From the NCBI GenBank assembly GCA_964388275.1, contig CAYLZD010000016.1, positions 1 through 64,000 on the forward strand: DNA of 64,000 bases, written 5' to 3'. Under the pieces are notes generated by a model, which saw only the letters and a program-made list of their open reading frames with translations, had not been told where the DNA came from and ran no database searches. Of this stretch, positions 1 to 8,225 are shown in pieces. The stretch's first letter is position 1, and each line of letters begins with the position of its first letter. The stretch is from JARYLZ01 sp964388275. Its GTDB lineage: Bacteria; Bacteroidota; Ignavibacteria; SZUA-365. The translations under genes were made by a program, and so were the position numbers.

Positions 1-240
1 CCCGTCCGCGCCGGATCGGCGTTTACCATATCGTACACGCTCCCGGAATCTTCGGAGGCGGTTATGGAGATATGGGACGCCGCGGGGCGCGCGATCCTTC
101 GCCGCGAACTCCCCCGCAAAGCGCCCGGCGAGCACAACATCCCTGTCGTCACGCGCGGACTCGCGCCCGGCGTATATTACCTGCGCCTCACGGCCGCCGG
201 CGAAAGCGCAGTGAGGAAGGTTGTGGTGGTGAATTGGTGA
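1..240 (+). CDS. C-terminal fragment of a secreted protein with T9SS sorting domain (5' end outside window)
   Basis: Frame 1 is open from the first base to a TGA at 238-240 and encodes 79 residues with no start, so this is the end of a gene that begins upstream. The fragment has the typical type-A T9SS C-terminal domain pattern: a strand around SAFTISYTLPE, a 'WDAAGRAI' strand-turn corresponding to the usual 'D..GR.V' motif, then 'LAPGVYYLRLTA' and a basic-hydrophobic end (VRKVVVVNW). In known systems this domain targets proteins through SprA/Sov and is then cleaved. The function of the missing N-terminal part cannot be inferred. Confidence 0.8.
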   Translation, partial: PVRAGSAFTISYTLPESSEAVMEIWDAAGRAILRRELPRKAPGEHNIPVVTRGLAPGVYYLRLTAAGESAVRKVVVVNW

Positions 241-271
241 ATTGTTCAATGATCGGTTCAACCGGCGAATG

Positions 272-330
272 GTCTCAGCCACAAACGGCACATAGATCAC
301 AAAATACTTGTGTTGTTTGTGCTTCCTGAG
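272..330. repeat. Imperfect palindromic element between convergent genes
   Basis: Arms at 288-302 and 308-322 pair at 12 of 15 positions around a 5-base loop. The flanks carry further CACAAA/TTTGTG words (for example 280-285). The word usage resembles the short 'TTTGTG...CACAAA' dispersed palindromes found between genes in many environmental bacterial genomes, but I see only one copy here. It lies between the converging cargo fragment and lipid kinase gene and could act as a bidirectional hairpin. Confidence 0.45.
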
Positions 331-340
331 GCAATCCATC

Positions 341-1309
341 TTATGCAAATCGTTTCACGGGGCTTAGACCCTGTGCTCTGCCGTCCCGCGCTATAACCCT
401 GACCGTCCGCGGTTCGACCGCGGCGGAGATGCGCAATGCGGCCGCTGTGAGCAGTTCTCCGTCCGCGTGAACCGGAAGCGGCCGTTCGAGTTCGATTGTG
501 AAACGCGGCGAGCGCACGTAACGCACTTCGGTCGCAGTCAGATGCCGGCCTTTGAAGGTTTTCGGCAGTATGGCGATCACGCGGACCTTTCGCACCTCGC
601 GCACGAGGCAGAGGTCCAGCAAGCCGTCGTCGGGCAGGGCGTGAGGCGAGAGAACAAAACCGCCGCCGCTCGTGGTCCCGTTTCCGATGGTCGCGAGAAA
701 AAGCCCGGTATCGGCGGCTTCCCCCTCCCACGCGACTCTCGACCTTGCGGCTTCGTAACTCCACAATGTGCGGTATACAGCCGCGAGATACGGAAGGATG
801 CCGGATCCTCGATTGTACTCCGCCACGCGGAATGCGACGGCGGCGTCGAAGCCGACGCCCATGGTGTTGATGCAATACCGCCGGAGCGCCGAGCCGCCGG
901 CGCATTCGATTTCGAGACTCATACGGTCGAGGATGATTTCCCTGCCCGCGGCGACGGCGGATATTCCGTCCTCAATCGAGCGCAAGCCCAGCAGCCGGGC
1001 GAAATCGTTCCCCGTGCCCGACGGGATAAGACCGACGGCAGTATCCTTTCCAACCACGCCGTTCACGATTTCGTTGATCGTGCCGTCACCGCCGAGACCG
1101 ATCACCGCGTCGGCGTCCCCGTCCAGGGAACGCACGAGTTCGACGGCATGTCCGGGTCCTTCTGTGAAGACCGGCACGAACTCGATACCCAGCCGGTCGA
1201 GCTCAAGGAACACGCGGTCCGCCTTCCGCGCCGTCTTACCCTTGCCCGATCTCGGGTTTATTATCAGATGGATGCGGCGCTTCGCCGCGTTTTCGAGGTT
1301 GGGTATCAT
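341..1309 (-). CDS. Diacylglycerol kinase / YegS-type lipid kinase family protein
   Basis: A 322-residue protein of the DAGK catalytic family (YegS/BmrU/sphingosine kinase-like), expected to phosphorylate a lipid hydroxyl using ATP at the cytoplasmic membrane face. Visible motifs are INPRSGKG (about residues 18-24), the nucleotide-binding GGDGT at 73-77, and GTGNDFAR at 98-105. The length matches the family (about 300 residues), and the C-terminal half holds the expected beta-rich lid with 'HADGE' near the end. There is no signal peptide or membrane segment. Its ATG overlaps the stop of the upstream membrane protein gene by 4 bases, so the two are probably translationally coupled. The exact lipid substrate is not readable from the sequence. 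Confidence 0.88.
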   Translation of the reverse strand: MIPNLENAAKRRIHLIINPRSGKGKTARKADRVFLELDRLGIEFVPVFTEGPGHAVELVRSLDGDADAVIGLGGDGTINEIVNGVVGKDTAVGLIPSGTGNDFARLLGLRSIEDGISAVAAGREIILDRMSLEIECAGGSALRRYCINTMGVGFDAAVAFRVAEYNRGSGILPYLAAVYRTLWSYEAARSRVAWEGEAADTGLFLATIGNGTTSGGGFVLSPHALPDDGLLDLCLVREVRKVRVIAILPKTFKGRHLTATEVRYVRSPRFTIELERPLPVHADGELLTAAALRISAAVEPRTVRVIARDGRAQGLSPVKRFA

Positions 1310-3327
1310 GGATTCTTATTCAGGCGGCTCTCGAGCTCGTCGGCGCGTTCCCGCGCGCGGCCGTAACGGGACATGCGATAATAACGAATCGCCGAATGGA
1401 AATCCCCGAGTCTCTCCGCGGCGCGTCCCGCCAGCAGGCACCCGTTCGCGCCCGGATCGCCGTTGAGGCAGGATTGCAGGTAGGCATCGAGGGCGGCGCG
1501 CGGATCCCCCGGCATGAGGAGGTCGCCGAGTTTTCTCCAGGCGAGGCCGTTGGACGGATCATCGGATAGGCCTGTCCTGTAAAGTGAAACCGCCCGCTCC
1601 GTATCGGACGGCGACACGAGTTCCGCGAGCCAGAAACAGGCGCGCGCGTCGCGCGGATGGGCTGAATGCGCCGTTTCAGCCAGAAATTGCGTCGTCGGCG
1701 CGGCTATCCGCGCGAGAGTCACATAGGCGGGATCCGCGTTCAGTATAATCGACCAGGCGGAGTCACGCCGCGCGGTGTCGCCGTGAACCGAGTAAGCGAT
1801 CCCGAGCAGCCAGCCGCTCCTCTCGGCGCCTGCGGAATTCTCCGGCGCCGGAGGCGGTGGAGAACGCCGCAAGGCGGAGCGCGCGAGTTCAAGGTTGTAC
1901 AGGTTCCGACTTGCGCTTCCGCCCATGGTCGAGAACAGCGGCAACAGAAGATCAATCGATAAAACCGCGACAAACAATACGGAGAGAACAAGCACACGAG
2001 TTTTTCTCCGCCGCGGACTCCGCGGGGCTCTAAGCGAAACGTCGGCAAGCAGCGAATGACGGATCGCCAGGGCCGGCACGAGCCAGATTATTATTCCGGG
2101 AGCACCGCCGAGCGGCAGCGCTTCCGCGAGACCGAAGAGCAGCAAGGCCGCCAGCGATCCGAGCAGACCCGCCCTCGAGCAGTCCGGACGCGCGCCCGCG
2201 GCTCCCTTCAGAACCGGTTTAAAAGCCGCGCACAACAGCCAGATGGAACAAAGCAAACCGGGGATGCCCGCATCCAGCGCGGTTTGCAGAAGCTGATTGT
2301 GCGCATGAGTGACCGTCGCGGGCATTCCGAGATCCAGCGGATACAGTAGCAGTCGTCCATGACCGAAGGAAGCCGGTCCGAGCCCCGTCCACGGGAAATC
2401 CCGTATCGCGAACAGAGCCCCGGCCCAGACCTCGGTTCTGCCGGAGAACAAGGTGAACGCGGATAAACCGGACAGTTTGCCCGCATACAGGAATGCGTCC
2501 GAGATGCGCTCCAGACCTATCGACAATGAAACCGCGAGCAGCGAGGCGAGGCCGATGCCGAAAAGCGCCCTGCCGGCGGCGCCGAGCAAGCACAGCGCGA
2601 CTCCGGTTCCCGCAAGAAGAGCGAGCACGCCGGTGCGCGACTGCGTGAGAAGCGTCACCGCGCAGAGCAGAAGGAAGGACGCCGCCGCCAACGCGCCCGA
2701 TATTATCTTTCTTTTTGAGATACTTGAATCCTGTTTAATATCCCTGAGAAAATCCCACACGGCCGCCAACGCGACGGGAGCGAATATCACGGCCAATCCC
2801 GCGATATGACCGACGGGGATGCCGTTTTCGGGGCTTCCACTGCCGGGAAGGAAGCGCGGTATGCCGTCGGCGATGCGGCCCACTCCCTCGACCTTGTAAA
2901 CTCTCTGCATGAAAAACAGGGCGGCGGCGGAAAGCAATGCCGCAGCGGCGCCGGCGGCTAAAGGAGCCACGTCCCGGCGTCTCATGTCCGCGCCGGTTCC
3001 AGATCCCGATATCAAAGCGAATAAAGCCGCGGACCAGAGCGCCATGCCGGCCGCCGCGAGGGATTTCTCCGCGGGAAACGGAGACAAGAGAGCCGAGGCG
3101 GGAACAATCGCGAAAACCAGCAGGGCCGAAGGCAATCCGGCTGGATGCGAAGTGATGGCGCTGCCGCTTTTAATTTTCCGCATAATGAAATACGCGCAGA
3201 GCAATGCGATGGCCGGCCCCGTGCACAAAACATGATCCGGCGCAAGTAAGAAAGCCGCGCCTGAAACGATCAACACCAGGCTCGAAATTCCAGCGTAAAA
3301 CCTCCTCCCGTGACGTGACGCGCTCAA
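1306..3327 (-). CDS. O-antigen ligase-like (Wzy_C) membrane protein with C-terminal TPR region
   Basis: A 673-residue polytopic protein with roughly a dozen hydrophobic segments. The central stretch 'GRTEVWAGALFAIRDFPWTG' followed by 'HAHNQLLQTALDAGIPG' is the signature of the O-antigen ligase/polymerase (Wzy_C) family, whose periplasmic loop carries conserved Arg and His. After the last membrane segment (about residue 450) comes a soluble tail of about 200 residues with TPR-like helices (AWRKLGDLL, AARAERLGDFHSAIRYY-type units). Such fusions occur in proteins that ligate or polymerise surface glycans, or in glycosyltransferase-like pilin modification. The gene lies 59 bases after purE and overlaps the lipid kinase gene by 4 bases. 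The precise glycan substrate is unknown. Confidence 0.8.
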   Translation of the reverse strand: MSASRHGRRFYAGISSLVLIVSGAAFLLAPDHVLCTGPAIALLCAYFIMRKIKSGSAITSHPAGLPSALLVFAIVPASALLSPFPAEKSLAAAGMALWSAALFALISGSGTGADMRRRDVAPLAAGAAAALLSAAALFFMQRVYKVEGVGRIADGIPRFLPGSGSPENGIPVGHIAGLAVIFAPVALAAVWDFLRDIKQDSSISKRKIISGALAAASFLLLCAVTLLTQSRTGVLALLAGTGVALCLLGAAGRALFGIGLASLLAVSLSIGLERISDAFLYAGKLSGLSAFTLFSGRTEVWAGALFAIRDFPWTGLGPASFGHGRLLLYPLDLGMPATVTHAHNQLLQTALDAGIPGLLCSIWLLCAAFKPVLKGAAGARPDCSRAGLLGSLAALLLFGLAEALPLGGAPGIIIWLVPALAIRHSLLADVSLRAPRSPRRRKTRVLVLSVLFVAVLSIDLLLPLFSTMGGSASRNLYNLELARSALRRSPPPPAPENSAGAERSGWLLGIAYSVHGDTARRDSAWSIILNADPAYVTLARIAAPTTQFLAETAHSAHPRDARACFWLAELVSPSDTERAVSLYRTGLSDDPSNGLAWRKLGDLLMPGDPRAALDAYLQSCLNGDPGANGCLLAGRAAERLGDFHSAIRYYRMSRYGRARERADELESRLNKNP

Positions 3328-3386
3328 GGCGTTTCCTTTTTGAATGTTGACGAGTTCTGATCCGTCTGGATGAGCGCGGCCGTCGC

Positions 3387-3872
3387 CTACAGCTCTTCCG
3401 CCAGTATCTTGTCTTCCTGCTCTTTCCTGAAGCGGCGCAGCGCGTCGCGCAGCTCGGGACGCTTTATGCCGAGTATCGCCACGGCGAGCAGCGCCGCGTT
3501 GACCGCGCCGGCCTTGCCGATGGCAAGTGTTCCGACCGGAATGCCCGCCGGCATCTGCACGGTCGAGAGCAGCGAGTCGAGTCCGTTGAGCGCGCTTGCC
3601 ATGGGCACGCCGAGCACGGGCAGCACCGTGTGCGCCGCCACGACACCCGCGAGATGAGCGGCGCCGCCCGCGGCGGCTATCAGGACTTCAACCTCCTTCG
3701 ACTCCGCTCCGGACACCAGCTCCGCAACCTGCGACGGCGTGCGATGCGCCGAGAGCACCCTGCACTCGTGCGGGATGCCGAATTTCGCCAGCGTTTCATG
3801 CGTGTTTTTCATCACTTCCCAATCGGATTTGCTGCCCATAAGCACTATGACGAGGGATTTCGTGTCGGACAT
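3387..3872 (-). CDS. purE: N5-carboxyaminoimidazole ribonucleotide mutase (PurE)
   Basis: A 161-residue PurE class I enzyme, which interconverts N5-CAIR and 4-carboxy-AIR in de novo purine synthesis. The N-terminal 'MGSKSDWEVM' CAIR-binding motif, 'SAHRTP', the glycine-rich 'AAAGGAAHLAGVVAAHT' and 'GVPM' are all present, and the length equals the family norm. A longer open frame runs upstream to 4109 but has no family similarity. The ATG at 3872 is preceded by AAAGGAG with about 8 bases of spacing, so this start was chosen. It is the first gene of a leftward cluster with the ligase-like and lipid kinase genes. No purK is visible. Confidence 0.95.
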   Translation of the reverse strand: MSDTKSLVIVLMGSKSDWEVMKNTHETLAKFGIPHECRVLSAHRTPSQVAELVSGAESKEVEVLIAAAGGAAHLAGVVAAHTVLPVLGVPMASALNGLDSLLSTVQMPAGIPVGTLAIGKAGAVNAALLAVAILGIKRPELRDALRRFRKEQEDKILAEEL

Positions 3873-3880
3873 TAGCTCAT

Positions 3881-3887
3881 CTCCTTT
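3881..3887 (-). promoter_or_regulatory. Shine-Dalgarno site fixing the purE start
   Basis: On the minus strand AAAGGAG precedes the ATG at 3872 with an 8-base spacer. It rules out the long in-frame extension to 4109. Several other genes in this window have much weaker sites. Confidence 0.6.
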
Positions 3888-4079
3888 CTGCGCTGATTTT
3901 TTAATCGACCGGCTTGAGTTGCGCGACGACGGCGCAATACTTGAACATAGCATGTGAGCGGCAGAAGCGGAAACAGCCGTGAGCCCGCGCCCGGGACGTC
4001 CCGCTCGAATGCGCACACCGCGCGAACGGGCGATACTGAAATGACTTACATATTCTCGGGCGAATTGCGAAATTGCGGG

Positions 4080-6410
4080 ATGTCTTCTCCGGAACGGACA
4101 AAGGGTCATTCCGCCTTACACTCCGCCATTATATTCCTGCCTGCATTGCAGGCCATTGCATTATTCGCATGGGGCGCGCCGCCGCTGCGCTGCGAAACGG
4201 CGCCTCCGAAGGGCGCCGTGATCAGCGGTTTCGTGAGGGACTCGTCGAGCGGTGAAACTCTCGTGGGCGCAACCGTGCGCGTCAAGGGAAAGGCGTCAGG
4301 CGCGGTCACGAACAAAAGCGGCTTCTATTCTATTTCCGAGTTGCCTGCGGGTGTTTACGAGATATCGTTTTCTTTCATCGGCTACCGGCCGCGTGTAGCT
4401 CGTGTGGTTTTGAAAGAGGGCGAATCCAGACGGCTCGACGCGGGACTTGCGCCCGAAGCGCTGCGGGGCGCCGAAGTGGTGGTGGAAGGCAGGCGCTTCG
4501 AGTCCGAACGCGAGTTCACGATAAGCCATGTCAATATTCCGGTGCAACAGATCCGGCAGCTGCGCGTCGGCGGGGAGGCGGACGTGTTCAGATCCATTCA
4601 GTATCTGCCGGGCATACTTTCATCCTCGCAAATTTCAAGCGGTTTGTACGTCCGGGGAGGATCGCCCGACCAGACCCTGGTCCTGCTCGACGGCGCCGTG
4701 GTTTACAACCCTTCCCACCTGTTCGGCTTTTTCTCCACATTCAACACCGACGCCATCAAGGACGTGGACCTCATCAAGGGCGGTTATCCGGCGGAATACG
4801 GCGGACGTCTGTCGGCAGTGCTCGACCTCGTGCAAAAGGACGGCAATCAGAATAAAATTGAAGGCCTCGCTTCGGTGGGCCTCATCTCGTCGCGTCTTTC
4901 CCTGCAGGGACCTGTCGCGAACGGATCGTGGTTCATCGGCGGGCGGCGGACCTATATCGACGCCGTGACTTCACTGCTTGAAACGGCCGAGGATCCACTG
5001 CCGGATTATTATTTCTACGACATCAACGCAAAAATTTCCCAGCAGTTCGGATCCGCCGACAAGGTGTTCCTGAGCGGCTTCGCAGGACGGGATCAACTCG
5101 ACGTAAACAACAACGCGGGTTTCAACGGGACAATGGCCATCGGCAACATATCCGGCTCGGCGAGATGGACGCATCTTTTCAGCGACAATCTGTTCTCCAA
5201 CTTCAACCTGAACTGGTCGCAATACGGCAACGAGTTCAATTCGGCATCGGGCGGCTGGGAGACTCACGTGGAGAACGGGATCGAGGACCTGACACTGAAA
5301 GGAAACCTGGAGTGGTTTGTCAATCCCCGGCTGACGGTGAAATCCGGTTTCGAGGGCACGCGTTACCTGTTCACGTATCTGATGAATTTCACCGGCAAGG
5401 CGGATTCGGCCATTGAGAGCGGATCGCGCGAACCGGGGCGCATGAATCTGGAAGCGGTCGACTACCTGGGCACGGCATGGGCCCAGGGGAACCTCCGCAT
5501 AACCGATCTGTTGACCCTGCAAACCGGATTGAGAGCCGCGTATTTCGACAACAGGAACATCGCCGTCCTGGATCCGCGCATATCCCTCCGCTATCAGCTG
5601 CAGTACAATGCCGCTCTCAAGGCCTCCTGGGGCGTATATCACCAGTATTTCCGCCTGGCGTCCATGCCGGATTTCAGTTTCTTCGACACGTGGTTGCCGA
5701 CCGATTCCACGGTGGATCCTTCGCGATCTATTCAATACGTGCTGGGCCTCGAAACTCAACCGCTGGACGGCTATGACGTGAACCTCGAAGCGTACTACAA
5801 GACTCTGGCGCATGTGAGCGAGATGAACATGTTCTCGACCACGGGACGGGACGTGAGGGATTTCTTCTACGACGGCCGGGGCGAGGCGTTCGGCTTCGAG
5901 GTGTTCGTTCAGAAAAAAACAGGACGCCTCACGGGCTGGGCCGGATATGCGCTGGGATACATCAACAGACAGTTCGAGCGGATAAACGAGGGGCGCTGGT
6001 TCAGGCCCAGATGGGACCGCAGGCACGACGTGAAAATCGTGGCCCAGTACGCGCTGGACCACAGGTGGGACATCGGCGCCACTTTCACTTTCCAGTCCGG
6101 CCAATCCTACACGGGAATGACCTCGCGCTTCAGTAGCGGGATACCGGGCGATAATATCGGGGTCAACGTGACCATGCCTTCGGAACGATACGGATTGCGA
6201 CTTCCGCCGTCGCATCAGTTGAATCTGAACGCGAGTTATCACACGACGCTGTTCGGACAGCCGTTCAGCGTGCTGATCGACGTGTTCAACGTCTATTCGA
6301 GGCGGGACATCTGGTTCCGCTACTACAATGTGCGAGGCGACGTGACGGTGGTGGAGGATGTGCGTCTGTTGCCGATCCTGCCGAGCGTGGCGGTGGAGAT
6401 GAGGTTTTAG
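4080..6410 (+). CDS. TonB-dependent outer-membrane receptor with carboxypeptidase-regulatory-like N-terminal domain
   Basis: About 776 residues from the chosen ATG. After a signal-peptide-like hydrophobic stretch (HSAIIFLPALQAIALFAWG) comes a CarboxypepD_reg-like beta domain ('GFVRDSSSGETLVGATVRVK', 'SGFYSISELPAGVYEISFSF'). The plug domain follows (RSIQYLPGILSS, 'LYVRGGSPDQTLVLLDGAVV', 'GGYPAEYGGRLSAVLDL') and then the 22-strand barrel region ending in an aromatic (VAVEMRF). The family imports large substrates energised by TonB. Two upstream in-frame ATGs (4041 and 3954) are possible; 4080 best positions the signal peptide, but no strong ribosome site supports any of them. The next gene is a DUF4249 lipoprotein, the usual partner. 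The substrate is unknown. Confidence 0.88.
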   Translation: MSSPERTKGHSALHSAIIFLPALQAIALFAWGAPPLRCETAPPKGAVISGFVRDSSSGETLVGATVRVKGKASGAVTNKSGFYSISELPAGVYEISFSFIGYRPRVARVVLKEGESRRLDAGLAPEALRGAEVVVEGRRFESEREFTISHVNIPVQQIRQLRVGGEADVFRSIQYLPGILSSSQISSGLYVRGGSPDQTLVLLDGAVVYNPSHLFGFFSTFNTDAIKDVDLIKGGYPAEYGGRLSAVLDLVQKDGNQNKIEGLASVGLISSRLSLQGPVANGSWFIGGRRTYIDAVTSLLETAEDPLPDYYFYDINAKISQQFGSADKVFLSGFAGRDQLDVNNNAGFNGTMAIGNISGSARWTHLFSDNLFSNFNLNWSQYGNEFNSASGGWETHVENGIEDLTLKGNLEWFVNPRLTVKSGFEGTRYLFTYLMNFTGKADSAIESGSREPGRMNLEAVDYLGTAWAQGNLRITDLLTLQTGLRAAYFDNRNIAVLDPRISLRYQLQYNAALKASWGVYHQYFRLASMPDFSFFDTWLPTDSTVDPSRSIQYVLGLETQPLDGYDVNLEAYYKTLAHVSEMNMFSTTGRDVRDFFYDGRGEAFGFEVFVQKKTGRLTGWAGYALGYINRQFERINEGRWFRPRWDRRHDVKIVAQYALDHRWDIGATFTFQSGQSYTGMTSRFSSGIPGDNIGVNVTMPSERYGLRLPPSHQLNLNASYHTTLFGQPFSVLIDVFNVYSRRDIWFRYYNVRGDVTVVEDVRLLPILPSVAVEMRF

Positions 6411-6444
6411 GGCGGGTAAAGGGTAAAGGGTTGATGGTGAACTT

Positions 6445-7332
6445 ATGAGTCTCTGGAGAAGGATGGCGGGCGGCGCGGGTGTTGCATTCGTGTGCATGGC
6501 GTTTGCAGCGTGCGAGGACGAGGCGCCGACGGCGTACACGGCGATGCGTTTCGTGGAAGCTTATCTGATAGTGGACGAGCCTATAAGGGATGTCGTGGTC
6601 GGAATATCCCGGCCGCTCTCCGAGCCGTATGACCATGCGCAGGCGATGGTTCCGGATGCGGAGGTGATCATCGAAAGCGGAGGCGAGAGGTTTGTCCTTG
6701 CCTGGAGGATCAGGGACGGGATCGGATCCTATTTCCTGCCCGATAGTACGGTGCTGGTCGAGCCCGGGCGAAAATACAACCTGACCGTCCGGTATTCCGA
6801 CGGCAAGACCGTGACCGCCGAGACCACTACGCCTGAACGCATTGCATGGACCCGCATTCCTCCGCCGTTGCTCCAGTATCCGTCGGACACGGTCAACCTG
6901 CCGTCTCCGGATTCCTTGCGCATCTCCTGGACGCCCGGCAACACGGTGGAATACCTCGTGCGAGTGCGTTGTCTCGACACGGCGGATTACGGCCGCTACC
7001 TCAATCCTCCGACGAGCGAGGCAAACGGAAGGACCAACAACCTATCGAGTTTCGAGACTCCCGATTCGCGGACTTTTTACGGCACCACGCGCTGGGGCTT
7101 CGTGCAAACCACCGCTGTTCCGACGGTATGGACGGCATTCCGCTGGTACGGCCGCAATGAAGTAGCCATACTCGCCCCCGATGCGCATTTTCTCGACTGG
7201 TTCAAGCTGACACGCTTCAGCGGATCGCCTCAGCACAACCGCGAATACTCGAACATTCGCGGCGGTTCAGGCGTCTTCGGCTCGGCAACCCAGCTGAGCA
7301 GCGAAGTGTTTCTGCTTAAACGGAGCAGGTGA
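6445..7332 (+). CDS. DUF4249-family surface lipoprotein
   Basis: A 295-residue protein with a lipoprotein-like signal: an N-terminal hydrophobic segment ending in FAAC, then the acidic residues EDE directly after the cysteine. An acidic patch just after the lipidated Cys resembles the lipoprotein surface-export signal known in Bacteroidota. The body matches the DUF4249 layout ('FVEAYLIVDEPIRDVVVGIS', 'VEPGRKYNLTVRYSDGKTVTAETTTP', then a beta-rich half). DUF4249 genes commonly follow TonB-dependent receptors with a CarboxypepD_reg domain, as here (34-base gap), which suggests an extracellular lid or substrate-binding accessory. The lipobox has Phe at -3 instead of Leu, a minor deviation. Confidence 0.8.
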   Translation: MSLWRRMAGGAGVAFVCMAFAACEDEAPTAYTAMRFVEAYLIVDEPIRDVVVGISRPLSEPYDHAQAMVPDAEVIIESGGERFVLAWRIRDGIGSYFLPDSTVLVEPGRKYNLTVRYSDGKTVTAETTTPERIAWTRIPPPLLQYPSDTVNLPSPDSLRISWTPGNTVEYLVRVRCLDTADYGRYLNPPTSEANGRTNNLSSFETPDSRTFYGTTRWGFVQTTAVPTVWTAFRWYGRNEVAILAPDAHFLDWFKLTRFSGSPQHNREYSNIRGGSGVFGSATQLSSEVFLLKRSR

Positions 7333-7360
7333 TTCGCGCGATTCTGCGCGGAATGATGGG

Positions 7361-7391
7361 ATAATAAAGAGGCCGGAGACAAGCTCCGGCC
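7361..7391 (-). terminator. Putative intrinsic terminator (possibly bidirectional) between convergent genes
   Basis: A perfect 8-bp GGCCGGAG/CTCCGGCC stem (7371-7378 with 7384-7391) has a 5-base loop. On the minus strand it is followed by TCTTTATTAT, a moderate U-rich tract, so it would end the small secreted-protein gene. On the plus strand it could act more weakly after the DUF4249 gene. Confidence 0.55.
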
Positions 7392-7459
7392 CCTGTCGCC
7401 GGGACCGTGTGTGGACGATACCCGGCCGTGCCCCGGCCAGGCGGGCGGCCACGAGCGCG

Positions 7460-7909
7460 TCAATCCCAGATTGAGGCGAACTGTTGTCCGCCGCAGAGGA
7501 AACAGGATTCGCCGTTGAAGTGTACTATGATCTCGGTCAGGCCCTTTTTCCCCGGGAGGTCCCTGACTGCGAAACCGATGGAGCCGCTTACGGCCGGACG
7601 CTCGTCCGAAACATTCACGGCGTTTGTGCCGAGCAACGGCTTCGGAACCTTATACGCTTTTTTACTGCGGAAATTCACTATCAGAGCGTGATCCGCGTTT
7701 TTCGCGATCAGGATCACTTCATTCTTATTTCTCATGTTCCGATAAGCAAACACCGGCAGGCGCTCACCCTCGGGACTCATTACCTGGCAGTTGATCGTTC
7801 GGAATAGGGTGGACGATGACTTGCCCGTCTGACCATATGCTTCCGTACACAAAAAAGAAAGCATAAGAATTAAAAACACTGGAATCAGCAAATTTCGCTC
7901 GAATTTCAT
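7460..7909 (-). CDS. Small secreted protein of unknown function
   Basis: 149 residues with a clear signal peptide (hydrophobic core LIPVFLILMLSFLC, cleavage near AYG-Q). The mature part is a small mixed alpha/beta-like domain with two close cysteines near the C-terminus (SCFLCGG), which could form a disulfide or bind metal. I recognise no family. A strong ribosome site (GGAGG, 4 bases before the ATG) and a downstream hairpin terminator support it as a real single gene. It converges with the DUF4249 gene and lies in somewhat AT-richer DNA than its neighbours. Confidence 0.65.
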   Translation of the reverse strand: MKFERNLLIPVFLILMLSFLCTEAYGQTGKSSSTLFRTINCQVMSPEGERLPVFAYRNMRNKNEVILIAKNADHALIVNFRSKKAYKVPKPLLGTNAVNVSDERPAVSGSIGFAVRDLPGKKGLTEIIVHFNGESCFLCGGQQFASIWD

Positions 7910-8225
7910 TTTTCCTCCGCGTTTTATTTCAAAAAATATTGGTAAGCACTTTTTGCATTACGAAGATATGTGAATAAATTTCACCCGTCAATGACGATTC
8001 GCCCGGAAACTTGCAAAAACTGCAAACACTGGACTCGCGCAGACTCAATTTGTGCTGCAAAAGGAAAGAAGGCGGAACATGCATGATTCGGCACAGCTCT
8101 AACTTCCGACATATCATGAAATATTAATAACATAAAAGCGCCTTACCTGATTCGATAACGCGTTCAAGACAAAAAGAAACCGGCCTTTTGCAGGCCGGTT
8201 TCCTTGATCCAAAAATATGGAATGT
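7910..8225. other. AT-rich intergenic gap
   Basis: This 316-base gap holds the upstream region of the small secreted-protein gene (including its GGAGG ribosome site at 7914-7918) and, at its right end, the terminator of the giant repeat protein. It is visibly AT-richer than the surroundings. I see no convincing coding sequence: the 62-codon minus-strand frame here has no ribosome site or recognisable product. Confidence 0.5.
8171..8202 (-). terminator. Rho-independent terminator of the giant repeat protein gene
   Basis: A perfect 10-bp stem GAAACCGGCC/GGCCGGTTTC (8176-8185 with 8193-8202) has a 7-base loop. On the minus strand it is followed by CTTTTTG. It lies 24 bases after the stop codon of the leftward gene. 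This is the cleanest intrinsic terminator in the window. Confidence 0.85.

Noticed and set aside
4971..6539. 522-codon minus-strand frame opposite the TonB receptor
   Set aside because: Shadow of the receptor gene; no signal peptide, domain or ribosome site.
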